Assembly (NCBI GenBank): GCA_015698045.1
Contig: BLAL01000215.1
Span: forward strand, 806,001-870,000
Length of the DNA stretch: 64,000 nucleotides
DNA from: Rhizophagus clarus
Lineage: Eukaryota; Glomeromycota; Glomeromycetes; Glomerales; Glomeraceae
Reading direction: 5' to 3'
This document shows, in pieces, positions 1 through 10,718 of this stretch. Each line of letters opens with the position of its first letter. Within the stretch, counting starts at the first letter, position 1. A program made the position numbers and the translations under genes. Under the pieces are notes generated by a model. The model saw only the letters and a list, made by a program, of their open reading frames with translations. It made no database searches and was not told where the DNA came from.

Positions 1-752
1 AAAGTGACAAAAAAAAATGTTGCGAGACGTTTTTTTATATTAAATCGTTTTATAAAAACGTTTCGCAACATTTTTAAATAAAAAGGAAAATAACGTTGCG
101 AAACGTTGTTTTCTATATTAAATTTCCAATGTAAAAAACGTTTCGCAACGTTTTTTACAAGTTTCGCAAAAATAACGTTGTGAAATGTTATTTTTTTTAT
201 ATCAAACGTTTATGTAAAAAACGTTTCGCAACGTTTTTTACAATGTTCGCAAAAATAACGTTGCGAATCGTTATTTTTCATAATAAATTATTTATGTAAA
301 AAATGTTTCGCAACGTTTTTTACAAGTTCTGCAAAAATAATGTTGTGAAACGTTATTTTTTTTATCAAATCGTTTATGTAAAAAATGTTTCGCAACATTT
401 TTTACAAGTTTCGCAAAAATAACGTTGTGAAACGTTATTTTTTATCAAATCGTTTATGTAAAAAACGTTTCGCAACATTTTTTACAAGTTCCGCAAAAAT
501 AATGTTGCGAAACGTTATTTTTTATATCAAATGTTTATGTAAAAAACATTTCGCAACGTTTTTTTTTGACTACATTATTTACATTTTTCTTATAAAAAAA
601 AACGTTTTTATTATCAGTAAATTGGTTCGGTAAATCGCAAAACTGATACCGAAACCAAAAGTTTCAGTTCGATAAATCATAAAACCGAAACTGCTCCGAT
701 ACCGAAACTGGTCGGTACGGTTCAGTAATTACCAAAACTGATCAGAGCCCTA
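1..752. mobile_element. hAT-type nonautonomous element, partial (left end off window)
   Basis: This is the right part of the same element that is complete at 49696-50684, in the same orientation. Its body is a minisatellite alternating AACGTTTCGCAACGTT with its reverse complement, spaced by AT-rich stretches. Its right end reads CAGAGCCCTA at 743-752, matching the TIR of the complete copy. The following 8 bases TCCGAGTT (753-760) are the predicted target duplication. Just beyond lies DNA polymerase coding sequence, so the element appears to have inserted into that gene. Compared with the complete copy, this one has lost many CpGs to TpG or CpA. The short reading frame at 385-633 inside it is a by-product of the repeat. 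Confidence 0.8.
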
Positions 753-3010
753 TCCGAGTTATAGCTGAAACATTTGAGCGATATAAGTCTATGAAGGTAG
801 GTCAGCTCAAGTATATTGATAGCATGCAATTCATGAATAGTAGCTTGGCCAGCTTTACAAAAAATTTGGGTGATAACCACCAATAACAAGCCAATATTTC
901 AAAAAATTAGGTTATACAGAGGAGCAAATAGCATTAGTATATCGCAAGGGGATATATTGTTATGATTATATCGATTCTCAGGATAGATTCTTGGAGACCG
1001 AGCTCCCACCAATTCATGAATTTCATAGTACTCTTAAAGGTAAGATAACACTAGATGACTACCAACATGCCCAAAAAGTATGGAAGGAATTCGGTTGTAA
1101 GAATCTAGGTGAGTATCATGATATCTACCTTAAGACTGATGTACTTAGTCTAGCAGATGTCTGGACAGAGTTTCGAAAAATGTCTATGGAATATTATGAG
1201 CTTGATCCCAGTCACTATGTTTCTGCCCCATCACTATCCTGGGATGCACAACTTAAGATGACAGGAGTTAGGATCAAACTTTTCACAGATATGGCCATGC
1301 ATGATTTTACCGAAAAAGCTAAACGTGGTGGTATATCTATGGCCTGTCAACGATATTTTAAGGCTAATAATCCCAAGATGGAAGAAGCCTATGACCCATC
1401 CAAACCTACATCCTGGATCTCATATGTAGACGCAACAAATCTTTATGGACATTCTATGAGCCAATATTTGCCTATCAGAAATTATCAATGGGAAGCTAGT
1501 CGGGAATATTTATTAAAAAATCCAGCTATGCAAAAAGCATACCTCGAAATGGTTCTTAAAGCTAAGCCAAATGCCTGACGTGGATATTTCTTAAACATTA
1601 AGTCTCACTTCCCTCTCAAGACCTATGATTATTTGAGAGACTTACCCCCAGCCGTGGAGAATGTCGCTGTAGAAAAGGATTGGTTATGTCCATATAATGC
1701 TAAACTTGTAGAACAATTAGATGGTGGACGCTTCTCTGCCACAGAAAAATTAGTCCCCCATCTTGGACCACGAAAGAACTATGTCATCCATTACCAAGAG
1801 CTCCAATATTATGTAAAATTAGGTATGGTTGTAGATGAAGTTTCAGAGATACTCTCCTTCGACCAGACTAACTGGCTTGAACCATATATATCTTTTAATA
1901 CTGAGAAACGTAATGAGGCTAAAAAAGCTGAAAATATATTCCTGAGTGACTTTTTCAAACTTATGAATGTATCAGTATATGGCAAGACTATGGAGAATGT
2001 TCGTAAGGACCAGGATGTCAAAATTATGAAGAATAATAATGAGCGAGATGAAAAAAGGTTCTTAAAACAGGTTCGTAGTCCCAATTTCAAGTATGGTCAT
2101 CCAATTGGTCCTACTTTAATAGGAGCGCATATGGGAAAGGCCAGCGTAACCCTTAACAAGCCTATCATAGTTGGAGCATCTGTATTGGGTCTTAGCAAGC
2201 TTCACATGTATAAATTCTGGTATGGATATGTGAAGGAAAAATATGGGGACAAGGCCAGGCTTAGATATATGGATACAGACTCCTACATCTTCGAAACTGA
2301 AACAGAAGATATCTATAGAGATATGGCTGAGTGACCAGATCTCTTTAATCTTAATGGAGACCAAATTGTCGGCAAATATAAGGATGAGACTCCAGGCAAT
2401 ACAATTTCATTATCCACGCATATCCGGGCAAAATTATATCATTATGTCTTGGCTGAGCGTGATCCTGATGGCAAGACCACAAACTCTAAGCATAAGGGGG
2501 TTAGCAAAAAAGGTATGTGCGAAATGGCAACTGATACATATTTCCCATCTTTAGGCAGAACATTGCTTGATGACTCTGTAGACGAAGCCAAAATATTCGA
2601 TCCCATGACCCAAGTCTATCTAGACTGTCTCTTTGGTAAAGAAGTGTTCTATGCCAAGAATGTAGGTATCCGATCAAAGGATCACATATTATCTCTGGTC
2701 GAGACTGAAAAGAAGGCACTCTGTCCCATAGATACTAAGCGCTGGATATTATCAGATGGGATAACTACATTACCATATGGGCATTGGCGCATTATGATTT
2801 ATAAGAATATGGTTAAAGATAGTATCCCCCATGAAGAGGCTGAAAAAAGAGCTATGAGGGCCAAGCTCCCAGAGAAATATCAAAACGAATGTGTGTTTCA
2901 CATATCTAGCTCATCCACATAAGCTAGATAGTGAACGGCACATATATGCAAGCAGGAAGACAAGTTACAATGCTAATATAAATATTATAGATTTTCTTCA
3001 GGCACGATAA
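753..3010 (+). pseudogene. Protein-primed DNA polymerase B (Polinton/Maverick type), broken
   Basis: Family-B DNA polymerase of the protein-primed type that replicates Polinton/Maverick elements. Visible motifs are motif A DATNLYG (near 1429), a Kx3NSxYG-like motif B KLMNVSVYGKT (near 1960), and motif C MDTDS (near 2270). Upstream sequence GYTEEQIALVYRKG (near 910) and the C-terminal stretch AHPHKLDSERHIYASRKT (near 2909-2965) also fit the family. The N-terminal exonuclease part is missing, cut off by the hAT-type element. Lesions: a frameshift near 880, in-frame TGA at 1576-1578 and at 2332-2334 (both would be CGA by one transition), and a frameshift near 2908 before the true C-terminus ending at 3010. 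Motif B has Val where Asn is usual. Certainly nonfunctional as it stands; the family call is firm. Confidence 0.88.
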
Positions 3011-3047
3011 ATATTCAGTTTATTTTTTTTTCTAGATATATAAAAAA

Positions 3048-3518
3048 ATGCCCTCTAAAACCAATTACACAGATTCGGAAAAAGAAAGGATATATACTAT
3101 TGTGAATATCAAAGAGTCTATTATAGCGTTGGAACATGATGTAACTAAGATACATTAAAATCTTAAAAGAATCGCCTGGGAAATCTATTATCTATATAAA
3201 GACATAGCACCAGAAGATTTTGAAAAAATGTTAAGAAGTGATATAGACGAAATGTGGAATAATTTTTCTGAGAAGGGATTAATTGAATTGGAAAAGTTAT
3301 CTAAAAGATCGAGAAATAACAGGCGTAAGACCTTTGGTAAGTTTACTACTAACCCCACGCAATATTTGCCACTATGCAATCTGGCCAAATATGATTACAT
3401 ATATGATAGGACAACTGGCTTTATTACTGTCAAAAATATAAAACAAGACAGGGTTGTAGGCGTGTTTGATTATCACGAACTTTGTGAATATTTGAGAGTC
3501 CAAACTATTCCGAAATAG
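3048..3518 (+). pseudogene. Small conserved-looking protein downstream of the polymerase, one nonsense codon
   Basis: A 156-codon frame beginning at ATG 3048, 38 bp after the polymerase, and interrupted once by TAA at 3156-3158 (CAA by one transition). It is charged and mostly helical-looking, with no signal peptide or membrane segment. Features include a basic stretch LSKRSRNNRRKTFGKF (near 3300) and a C-terminal part rich in Tyr and Asp. I do not recognise a domain. Position and strand suggest it belonged to the same Polinton-like element as the polymerase. That is inference from spacing only. Confidence 0.55.
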
Positions 3519-3594
3519 TGATTTACCAGCGGTCTCTTTAGGACCAGGCTCGGCCAATTTATTTTTTCGATTAAAGATAAAGCATATATTAATT

Positions 3595-4788
3595 ATGGCG
3601 CAATCAAACATCTTTTATTTACCAGAATTATTAGAATATATTTTACATTTTTTAGCGATAGATAAATCCCTCTATCACACTCTATATGTTTCCCGATTAT
3701 AGTACAGATGTGGTGCCCCTATTCTATGGAGGCGCATTGAGCTAAAGGGGAACGATCACAAAGCAAAGAAGTTCATAGAATTAGTATGTGGGAAGCAAAA
3801 GCCAATTTATAGCTCGAAACTAACCCATCTCGAAATTCCATACTATAATCCACTTTCAAGTAAGAAAATTGAAGGTATCGTAAGAACATGTCCAAACATA
3901 ATTCATTTGAATTTCGAAAATTGTGTGGGTTTTAGTAATAGAGCATTAAAACAGCTTAAAGCATACCCCAATCTGAGATATCTTAATTTATGTAGTAGTG
4001 GTATTATGGGTGATAAAACTTTATGTGGAATGGTGGGATCATGTCGTAAAATAGAATATCTAAATATTTCTTTCTGCCAAGGCATTACTGATAGATCTTT
4101 AATCAAAATTGCAGACAGTTGCCAAGCTTTACAAGAGTTTCATTTTGCTTGTGCGCATTCGATTTCTGAAAGATTTATAAGTCACATCTTAAACTCATGC
4201 CCAAATTTACGAAGATTCAGTATTCTGGATAGCTGTCGAAGAAAAAATAGATGTGATATATTAGTAGAAAAACTTCTTACTGTAGAGAAACACCTTAATG
4301 TAGAGAAACATCTTAGTGTAGAGTATCTTGATTTTGGTTGGTGTGTTTACGTTGCCGAGACTTCAATTTGCAATGCCATTCATTCCTGTCCAAATCTCCA
4401 ACATCTCAACCTTAGTTTTTGTGGAATCACTGATATAACTATCAAAGAAATTGCCCGATCATGTCTTAATTTAAAATATCTTAATTTGAGGGGGTGTTAT
4501 AAAATTAGTAAAGAAGCCGTAGATCAGCTCGTTTCACTTAATCCAAATATCAATATCGAGAATTTTGTGGATACTATAACGCCTCCTGATCTCATTGGGG
4601 TGGTTAGAAATCATCTTACACATAACAATGTTGCTAGTAGACAGATTTTAGCTCAGAGCCTTCAGAGCCTTTTAGACCTAAGTATGCGAGATAATTTGCA
4701 GTGGTATTCTGATCCAGGGTTGGCTAGATCAACAGTTCGGAGCAATGATACAGTGGTTATATTTGAAGATCTATGTGCTGATCATTAG
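3595..4788 (+). pseudogene. F-box / leucine-rich-repeat protein with one nonsense codon
   Basis: The N-terminus reads as an F-box (LPELLEYILHFL near residue 8, followed by a [20 protein letters not shown] segment). It is followed by AMN1/FBXL-type leucine-rich repeats with recurring CPNLxxLNLSFCxxIxD motifs (for example 3890-4110 and 4390-4500). Such proteins are substrate adaptors of SCF ubiquitin ligases. An in-frame TAG at 3700-3702, inside the F-box, sits where this motif normally has Trp, so TGG to TAG is likely. The LRR part then stays open to 4788. It could be a real but damaged host gene, or translate from a downstream start as an LRR-only protein. F-box/LRR genes are expanded in glomeromycotan fungi (general knowledge). 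Confidence 0.8.
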
Positions 4789-5365
4789 CTCGGAAGACTT
4801 AGCACAGATTTCTGCGTAATGATGTAATAGCCGATCACCGGACAGGGCCTGTACGACATAATAATTTTTGCATATATTCGAAAAAAAAAAACATATTAAC
4901 CTTTATTCTTTATTTTTTTCCAAATACAATCATGAGAAAATGTGAAAGAATGTTTACAAGCAACACAGAACCAGCTCTAAAAGTAAATATTAACGTCAAA
5001 AGCATATGTTATGAAGGGCTGAGGGACTCACAATTTTGAGATCGCCAGGCGTAAAACCAACTATAGTCTTTCCAGTAGATCTCCATGTGAAAAGGTATGA
5101 GGATTCCGTTTACATGTGCTTTAATGGAACTCTTGGCATCAGACGACAATACTAATTACGCCATATACCTCCTTATCTTTTTTTCCTAGCAAGATATAAA
5201 GCATGTAGAGGTATGTGGAAGTTCAGCCAACTTTCCGCAAAAATATTCCTGTAAAATAGTTTCACTAGCGTAGCTAACGCAAAATAAGGTATATATATGC
5301 CAGAAGTTATGTATGTATGGGAATGAGTTTTTCTCACCATGGGTCTTGTATTTAGGAACCAGACA
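4789..5365. other. Intergenic, no gene seen
   Basis: AT-rich spacer between the F-box gene and the first Crinkler gene. It has a poly-A run near 4881 and no stop-free frame with recognisable protein character. Confidence 0.5.
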
Positions 5366-5713
5366 ATGGCCAATACTTTAACTCTTAATTGCCTTGTTAT
5401 CCCCAGCGCCAAGCCCGAAAGTGTAACAAGACATAGTATTACTACGCTTAAGATCTCTACCAATGAGACGGTCGATCAGTTAAGACCTATGATTAAGGAA
5501 AGGTGGCCATCATTATTTGAAAATATTCTTCCTACCAACTTTATTTTTCGCAAAATCGATACCGGAGTAGTTATATCTATTTTCGATCAAATTAGACAAT
5601 ATAATAATGGGCAAGGCCAAAGAGGAGAAGAAATATTCCCATATCAATTAATTTCTAGCCATTTTCCCCAGCAACCTCCTAACGATAAAATTCATATTAT
5701 TGTAGAAATTTGA
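5366..5713 (+). CDS. Crinkler (CRN)-type N-terminal domain protein, stand-alone
   Basis: An intact 115-residue frame. I chose the internal ATG at 5366 over the upstream one at 5339 because the family's conserved N-terminus (MANTLTLNCLVI, a LxLFLAK-region relative) starts there. The rest matches the ubiquitin-like CRN header: ISTNETVDQLRPMIKE followed by a DKIHIIVE-type end, as in the second Crinkler at 6173. Header domains mediate translocation or localisation in Crinkler effectors of oomycetes and fungi. No C-terminal effector domain follows before the stop at 5713, so it is a header-only gene or a truncated remnant. No secretion signal is visible. Confidence 0.75.
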   Translation: MANTLTLNCLVIPSAKPESVTRHSITTLKISTNETVDQLRPMIKERWPSLFENILPTNFIFRKIDTGVVISIFDQIRQYNNGQGQRGEEIFPYQLISSHFPQQPPNDKIHIIVEI

Positions 5714-6172
5714 ATATTATAGAGCATCATGTAGCAGTATATTCGCAATTTTATGTATTGTAGGCCAGGCTCCGGCAGCATTTTATTTCATAAATAAAGT
5801 ATTATTATTTTATCGGTACATGAGAAAGTGGGTCACGTGTGATGATGCGGTCCATGGACTAGTCGAAGACGCTAAAGCATAAATCTAACATTTTTATCCG
5901 AACAGTGACAAGCGCGTCTAGCCTATATAAAAATGTCAGGTGATAAGTGAGAAGAGTCTTCACGATTAGGGAGGCGCAGTGATTAGGCGATTGTTGCACC
6001 TATGATGCAATGTGGCTGTCTGGCTGATCGGTCTCTTGTGCGACAGTTGAATTTCTCACATATACCAGCCCTCAGTATTTTTTCGCAAATAAAATTCTTT
6101 TTTACTCTTGTCCTCACATACCGCACTTTGAGCCAATAACATTTCGCAAAAAGTACTATATAAGCCGAAAAC
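5714..6172. promoter_or_regulatory. Intergenic region with probable 3' end of CRN1 and promoter of CRN2
   Basis: AATAAA occurs at about 5792, plausible for 3' processing of the upstream Crinkler. A TATATAA element at about 6157 lies about 16 bp before the second Crinkler ATG at 6173. That is close for a TATA box, so transcription may start very near the ATG or another upstream element (a further TATATAA near 5923) may be used. No gene is seen. Confidence 0.35.
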
Positions 6173-7636
6173 ATGTCTATCACTTTATTATGTCTCGTTA
6201 AAGGAAATACGACCGCTAGTGCTTTTCCTATCGATATTAATAAGGACCAGCTTGTTGGTCACCTCAAGAAAGTTATTAAGGCAGAGCAACCGCAAACTTT
6301 CGCTAATGTTGACGCCAAAGACTTGAAACTATGGAAAGTGCCAATCTCTGACGATCATGACGATCAGTTGCGGAATCTTTCACTCGAGGACAGTGACGAG
6401 CTGTTGGCAATAAGAAAAATTTCGAAATACTTTCCAGACTCACCTCCCGAAGAATGTATTCATATCTTAGTCGAACCACCAGAGTCCACCACCACTTCGA
6501 GCCAAGAGGTAAAGGAATTACTTGACCAAGTCACTTCGTTGCAGGCATTACTCAACAAGTCCACACATGGTATGTATAAAATAGTTGAAAGAGAGACTTT
6601 GTGAGGATTTTTCTAACTGACCATTGTATTATAGATTTCGACGTCGTTGTTCACCTGAAACGGAAGCCAAATAAGTGGACTGCAAATATCGAACATGTGA
6701 CTCTCGAAGGCCTCAAGAAATATATATGCAAGATGTATCAACCACCCGCACTTGAAAATGATGGGGCGGAACTCAACCTAATGAATGATGGAGACAAATA
6801 TTCACCTCGGAACGATCAAGACCTTCGTAAAATCCTCCGCATATTCGTGTCAAATAAAGAACTCAAGTTTACTGTATTCATCGAGACGCCATCAAAACCT
6901 TTCTCAGATTGGTCGTTTCCAAAAGTGTGCTAGCTTTATGGTATTAGCAATGACCCGAATCCCGATATTGACGTGTTCCCTCCTTTTTCATGTGGTTCTG
7001 CAGACCTAAATAGTGATAAGTCCAAAGCTGTGATTAAGCACCTAATGGCGGAAATAAAACTTTGTCAAGATGTTACTCCTCTCAACAAGGCAAATGAGGC
7101 AACGAAAAGTATCTATTCTTACTGCTACCTCGCTTTCAGGGGTCTCGCTCTACAAAGATAATTTCAAGCTCATACCAGAAAAACTTATTGAGGGTCGAAA
7201 TGGACAAGGTAACCTCGATTATGCAGTAGAGTGTCGTTCGACGGATAGAGTCCTTTGTGTAATCGAAGTTAAGAAGGAAGATTTTATGAAGGGATTTGCC
7301 CAGGCATCTGTGCAGATAGAGTCAACATTGTCACGTAAACGCAAGGCAGATGAAATCGATAATGGACAGGATGTAGATAGGGTATTTGGGATTGTTACTG
7401 ATGCATCTGAATGGTATTTTATGGAATGTTCGCTAGATAATGAGGGGAAGCCAGCGTTTAAGCTATCAGAATCTGTGACCGTTGTGTACAAAGATGAGAA
7501 TTTGCAAGCTAAGGTAGAAAAGGTCCTTGGGCATATTGTATGGATATTGGAGGAGGCACAGAAGCCGGTGGAAGCTTCGCAAAGTGGAGTAAAAGAGGTA
7601 AAGTCACTGAGCAACCTCGCAGGAAAATCGAATTAG
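6173..7636 (+). pseudogene. Crinkler effector with PD-(D/E)XK nuclease-like C-terminus, two lesions
   Basis: Two exons. Exon 1 (6173-6569) encodes the CRN header (MSITLLCLVKGNTTASAF, then DKDLKLWKVPI-like and ECIHILVE segments). A 65-bp GT-AG intron (6570-6634) rejoins the frame exactly. Exon 2 continues through a linker to a nuclease-like core: GNLDYAVE (near 7215), then a strand with IEVKK (near 7264) and a helix FMKGFAQASVQI. This fits the D...ExK signature of PD-(D/E)XK enzymes found in many Crinkler C-termini. Lesions are TAG at 6931-6933 (CAG by one transition) and a one-base frameshift near 7105-7125. The nuclease part after the frameshift is intact to 7636. Confidence 0.8.
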
Positions 7637-7746
7637 AATTTAGGGACAGATAGGGCTTAGGATAGAAATGTAACTTCGTCATGTATCACGGGTAAAGTCC
7701 CAAACCTTTGTATTTATTTTTCACGTATATCAATAAAAAATTTTTC

Positions 7747-7782
7747 TTGGCAAAATTTCAGCCGGGGCCCCCGCTCAAAATC
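7747..7782 (+). repeat. GC-rich dispersed motif, copy 1 (upstream of coiled-coil gene)
   Basis: Reads TTGGCAAAATTTCAGC followed by CGGGGCCCCC and GCTCAAAATC. It is one of four copies in the first 13 kb (others 8430-8463, 9070-9102, 12208-12240) of a 33-36 bp motif with a central GGGGCCCC palindrome. It stands out sharply from the AT-rich surroundings. This copy is noncoding, about 60 bp before an ATG. Confidence 0.7.
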
Positions 7783-8429
7783 ACATATATTTTTTTTATT
7801 TTGAATGCTTATATACATTGTATTAGTTATATATAGATCATGTCATCGCGCCAAGCTGAGCTTGAAGTATTGAAACAGCGTATCGTTGAACTTGAGGCTA
7901 AGAATGCCAAGCTTGAGGCAGAAAAAGCTGAACTTTTAAAGCGGATTATGGAGGAGAATACTAGACGCGATGTTAGAGTTGAAGAACTGGAGCAAAAAAA
8001 TAAGGAGCTTGAGACCAGACTTGCGATAGTGGAACAGGCTTCCTTACCAGTGGAAGAGCAGTCGTATAATGATAATCCTTCTGACGATAGTACATCTAAC
8101 TTTAATTCAGTTGCAGAGTATCATGAGAAACCATTGGTGGATGTGGAAACAGATAATTCCTTTCCTGAAGAGGTTTGCTATAATAAACAAGAACTGGTGG
8201 CGATGGTACCTGCCAACTCTGCGAAGCGCCTTAACGGCAAACCGTTGGAAGAGAAAGATATGGATAGTTTCTTGCTTGAGGCTCATAAGAAAATTGTTAG
8301 TAGTGAAATAAAGCAACGCAATAAGGAAAAGAAACTTAGCAAAGCAGAGTAAGCATCTCTTAACCAAGATCGAGAATCTGACACCAGGTGCTCCACTTCT
8401 GAAAAGATACCGGAGGTAACGAATCCCGT

Positions 8430-8463
8430 GACTAAAATTTCAGCTGGGGCCCCTGGTCAAAAT
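8430..8463 (+). repeat. GC-rich dispersed motif, copy 2 (coding)
   Basis: AAAATTTCAGCTGGGGCCCC followed by TGGTCAAAAT. It lies in frame within the coiled-coil family gene, encoding KISAGAPGQN. It matches copies at 7747, 9070 and (reverse strand) 12208. Confidence 0.7.
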
Positions 8464-9069
8464 AGCCATAGGAAGAAAGGTGCAGAAAATATCGTACAAT
8501 TGATAGCTGATGGCATTATGGAAGATGCCCAATCGAGTGACAAAGCCATTCTTTGCGATATGATTTCAATTGAGAGTCTCAACCCATCTACAGATCCATT
8601 GCTTTCTCTAGCTCAATTATTCGATAAAGCGGATGATGCTGAATATGGCGCAATTCGAGCTAATCAGGAAGAGATTTTGCGCTGGTATTATTATGGAAAA
8701 GAATTTTTAAATCAGGTTAGTGTAATTATACAGGATAGTAAAGGCAAAATCGGCGAAAAAAAGGCAAAGGGAATGGTCTATGATAAAATGTTGGAACACC
8801 TATCCATGTTGCGAAAGCAACGATCTGAAGAGACAGGATTGCGTCTCCCAGAAATCTCCCGTAAAAACTTACAAAGGAAAACTCAGAAAGCTGTAAAGAT
8901 ATATAAAATATTTGAAAAGGTAGGCATAGAGAATATTAAGTATATTACGACATATAGTGCGAACTCTATCTCTGAGTTAACTAATGATAAAGTTCAAGAT
9001 ATCATAGATAATTTCTCCGAGCATAATGATAATGATAACACTGATGTGGAAGAAGTACTAACCAATATG

Positions 9070-9102
9070 GTTAGGATTTCAGCTGGGGCCCCGGCCAAAA
9101 TT
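9070..9102 (+). repeat. GC-rich dispersed motif, copy 3 (coding, with 1-bp deletion)
   Basis: GATTTCAGCTGGGGCCCC followed by GGCCAAAAT. Relative to copy 2 it lacks one base after GGGGCCCC. That gap is exactly what moves the downstream acidic tail of the host gene into another frame. Confidence 0.7.
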
Positions 9103-9638
9103 CTTCTGATGATTCCAAAGAAATCATCCCAAGCAATTTGCTCGAAGATGTGGACGATTACTACAAAATGATCTTGGAAGAATGTGCGAAGGATTGTGAG
9201 TATTTTGATAAGAAAGTTGATTCCACGTCCCAGCCGGTGAAAGAAACGAATGAAGAAGTTGCTTGGGAAGAATCGAACGAAATTAAGTCAGACAATGACT
9301 CTGATTCCGATGATTCTGAAGAAGAGATGCCAGACGATTCAGATGATGATGGATATAATGGATACGGTGGATACGGTGAATATAATGAATATGGTGAACG
9401 TGATAGAGGTTATTACTATCGTGATGGAAGATACGAAAGAAAAACCTCCCAATGATGAGTCCTATTATCTCTCCTGTAACCGTCTAGGAAAATTATCAAG
9501 CGAAAACACATACTCGCATAGACTAAATTATCATATCTTTTTTTCGAATCATGTGGGTGGCTTATCCAAAAGAGAGAGTCCCGAACATTTGCCACGTAAC
9601 ATTGAATAATTCTTTCGTGTATGAAAGTATTATCTATC

Positions 9639-10157
9639 ATGTCATCTGATCTTGAAGTATTGATCACTGAACTTGAGGCTAAGATAACTGATGAGAAAGC
9701 TAGGTTTGAAGTATTGATTACTAAACTTGAGGCTAGAATTTTAAAACTAGAGCAGGATCCGGTAGAAAGAGAGGCTAAGAAAAATCGCAAATTCCAGACT
9801 AGGTGTATCCAGATAGTTAAGGAAATCCTTAATGAGGAACCTATTATCAAATATCGCCCTCCTTTCTTGAACGGATTAGAGCTTGATGCCTTCTTCCAAA
9901 AATGCCGAATTGCATTGAAGGTGCAAGGGACTCAGCATCGGCTTCATAGTACTAGCTGGTATAAAGATGTTAAGAAACTCGAAGACATTGTTAATCATGA
10001 TCGGCAAAAATGATATATTTGTCAAGATAGTGGAATTTCTTTTCTTGAAGTATGGTACGATGAAAAACTGGAAATCGTTATCCCTAAAAGGATACAAAAA
10101 AAAATCAGGAGTTTATCAATAAAATGGAATCTCAAAACATTAATTTTTTATAATTAA
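9639..10157 (+). pseudogene. Small coiled-coil protein with one nonsense codon
   Basis: The start is taken at ATG 9639 (MSSDLEVLITELEAKI), matching the MSSRQAELEVLK start of the gene at 7840 better than the ATG at 9621. Heptad-like leucines run for about 45 residues. A mixed domain follows (RPPFLNGLELDAFFQKCR near 9850). TGA at 10011-10013 (CGA by one transition) is followed by an in-frame, protein-like continuation (ISFLEVWYDEKLEIVIPKR) to TAA at 10155. Function unknown. Confidence 0.5.
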
Positions 10158-10328
10158 TAACTTTATAATGTGTATAATTCAATTATCTAAAATTCTAACA
10201 AACCCAGACTTCTGGTTTCTATCTGATCTGAAGTTTCCAAAAACATATTATTAGGTTAGTGTTAGAGCATTTTCCTTATCTATTTTTAAAGGATTAACGT
10301 GGTGATGGATTTAATCTTAATATTTCAG

Positions 10329-10474
10329 CATTCTGCCCTACATGCAATGGAGATCATAAGGAAAAAACTCTATGGAACAATATAAAGGGTGAATGGGATT
10401 GTGGTGAATATTGGAATGCTCTAGAGGCGGGAAACTATGTACTACGGGAATACGGGATAATTGAATCCAAATAA
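10329..10474 (+). CDS. 3' exon of a gene with a CxxC-type zinc-binding motif
   Basis: A clear acceptor TTTCAG at 10323-10328 precedes an exon of 47 codons ending TAA 10472-10474. It encodes CPTCNGDHKEKTLW and then WDCGEYWNALEAGNYV. The paired CPTC with a following His suggests a small zinc-binding element. Upstream exons are not clear; the AT-rich stretch 10160-10328 contains only weak candidates. Likely the tail of a multi-exon host-type gene, or a remnant of one. Confidence 0.4.
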
Positions 10475-10718
10475 TCATGTGAAGCAGTGCATCATGTAAG
10501 CACGTAGCTTAGATCACAGATGATAATTATTGGCTGGGATACTATTTAATTGATGAGATCGAAAAAAAACGCGTATCTATTAAATAGACTAAGTAAAAGA
10601 CGTGAATAAATTTTTCAACTTTCAAACTTATTCCAACTTAGATTACGTTGAAATGGTAAAATTTAAAATAACTAGTTATTTCGAGATTCAGAAGACTTAC
10701 GTTTCTCTAAATATTTAG

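Larger units (their letters stand above)
7840..9455 (+). pseudogene. Coiled-coil / acidic-tail family protein with SAGAPGQN repeats, two lesions
   Basis: One long frame from ATG 7840. The N-terminal leucine-zipper-like coiled coil (VELEAKNAKLEAEKAELLKR) is followed by a linker, then a globular domain (AQLFDKADDAEYGAIRANQ, near 8620, through IDNFSEH), and an Asp/Ser/Tyr/Gly-rich tail ending at 9455. In-frame TAA at 8350-8352 (CAA by one transition) separates two halves in the same frame. A one-base deletion inside the GC-rich motif near 9090 shifts the tail frame. Two copies of the GC-rich motif are coding here, giving ISAGAPGQN-type segments near 8440 and 9080. I do not know the function. From memory, this architecture recurs in Rhizophagus gene families, which I cannot verify here. 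Confidence 0.65.

Noticed and set aside
385-633. Frame rich in FRNIFYKF and KKRFATFF
   Set aside because: Internal minisatellite of the hAT-type element; equivalent frames appear in the second copy at 49896-50697.
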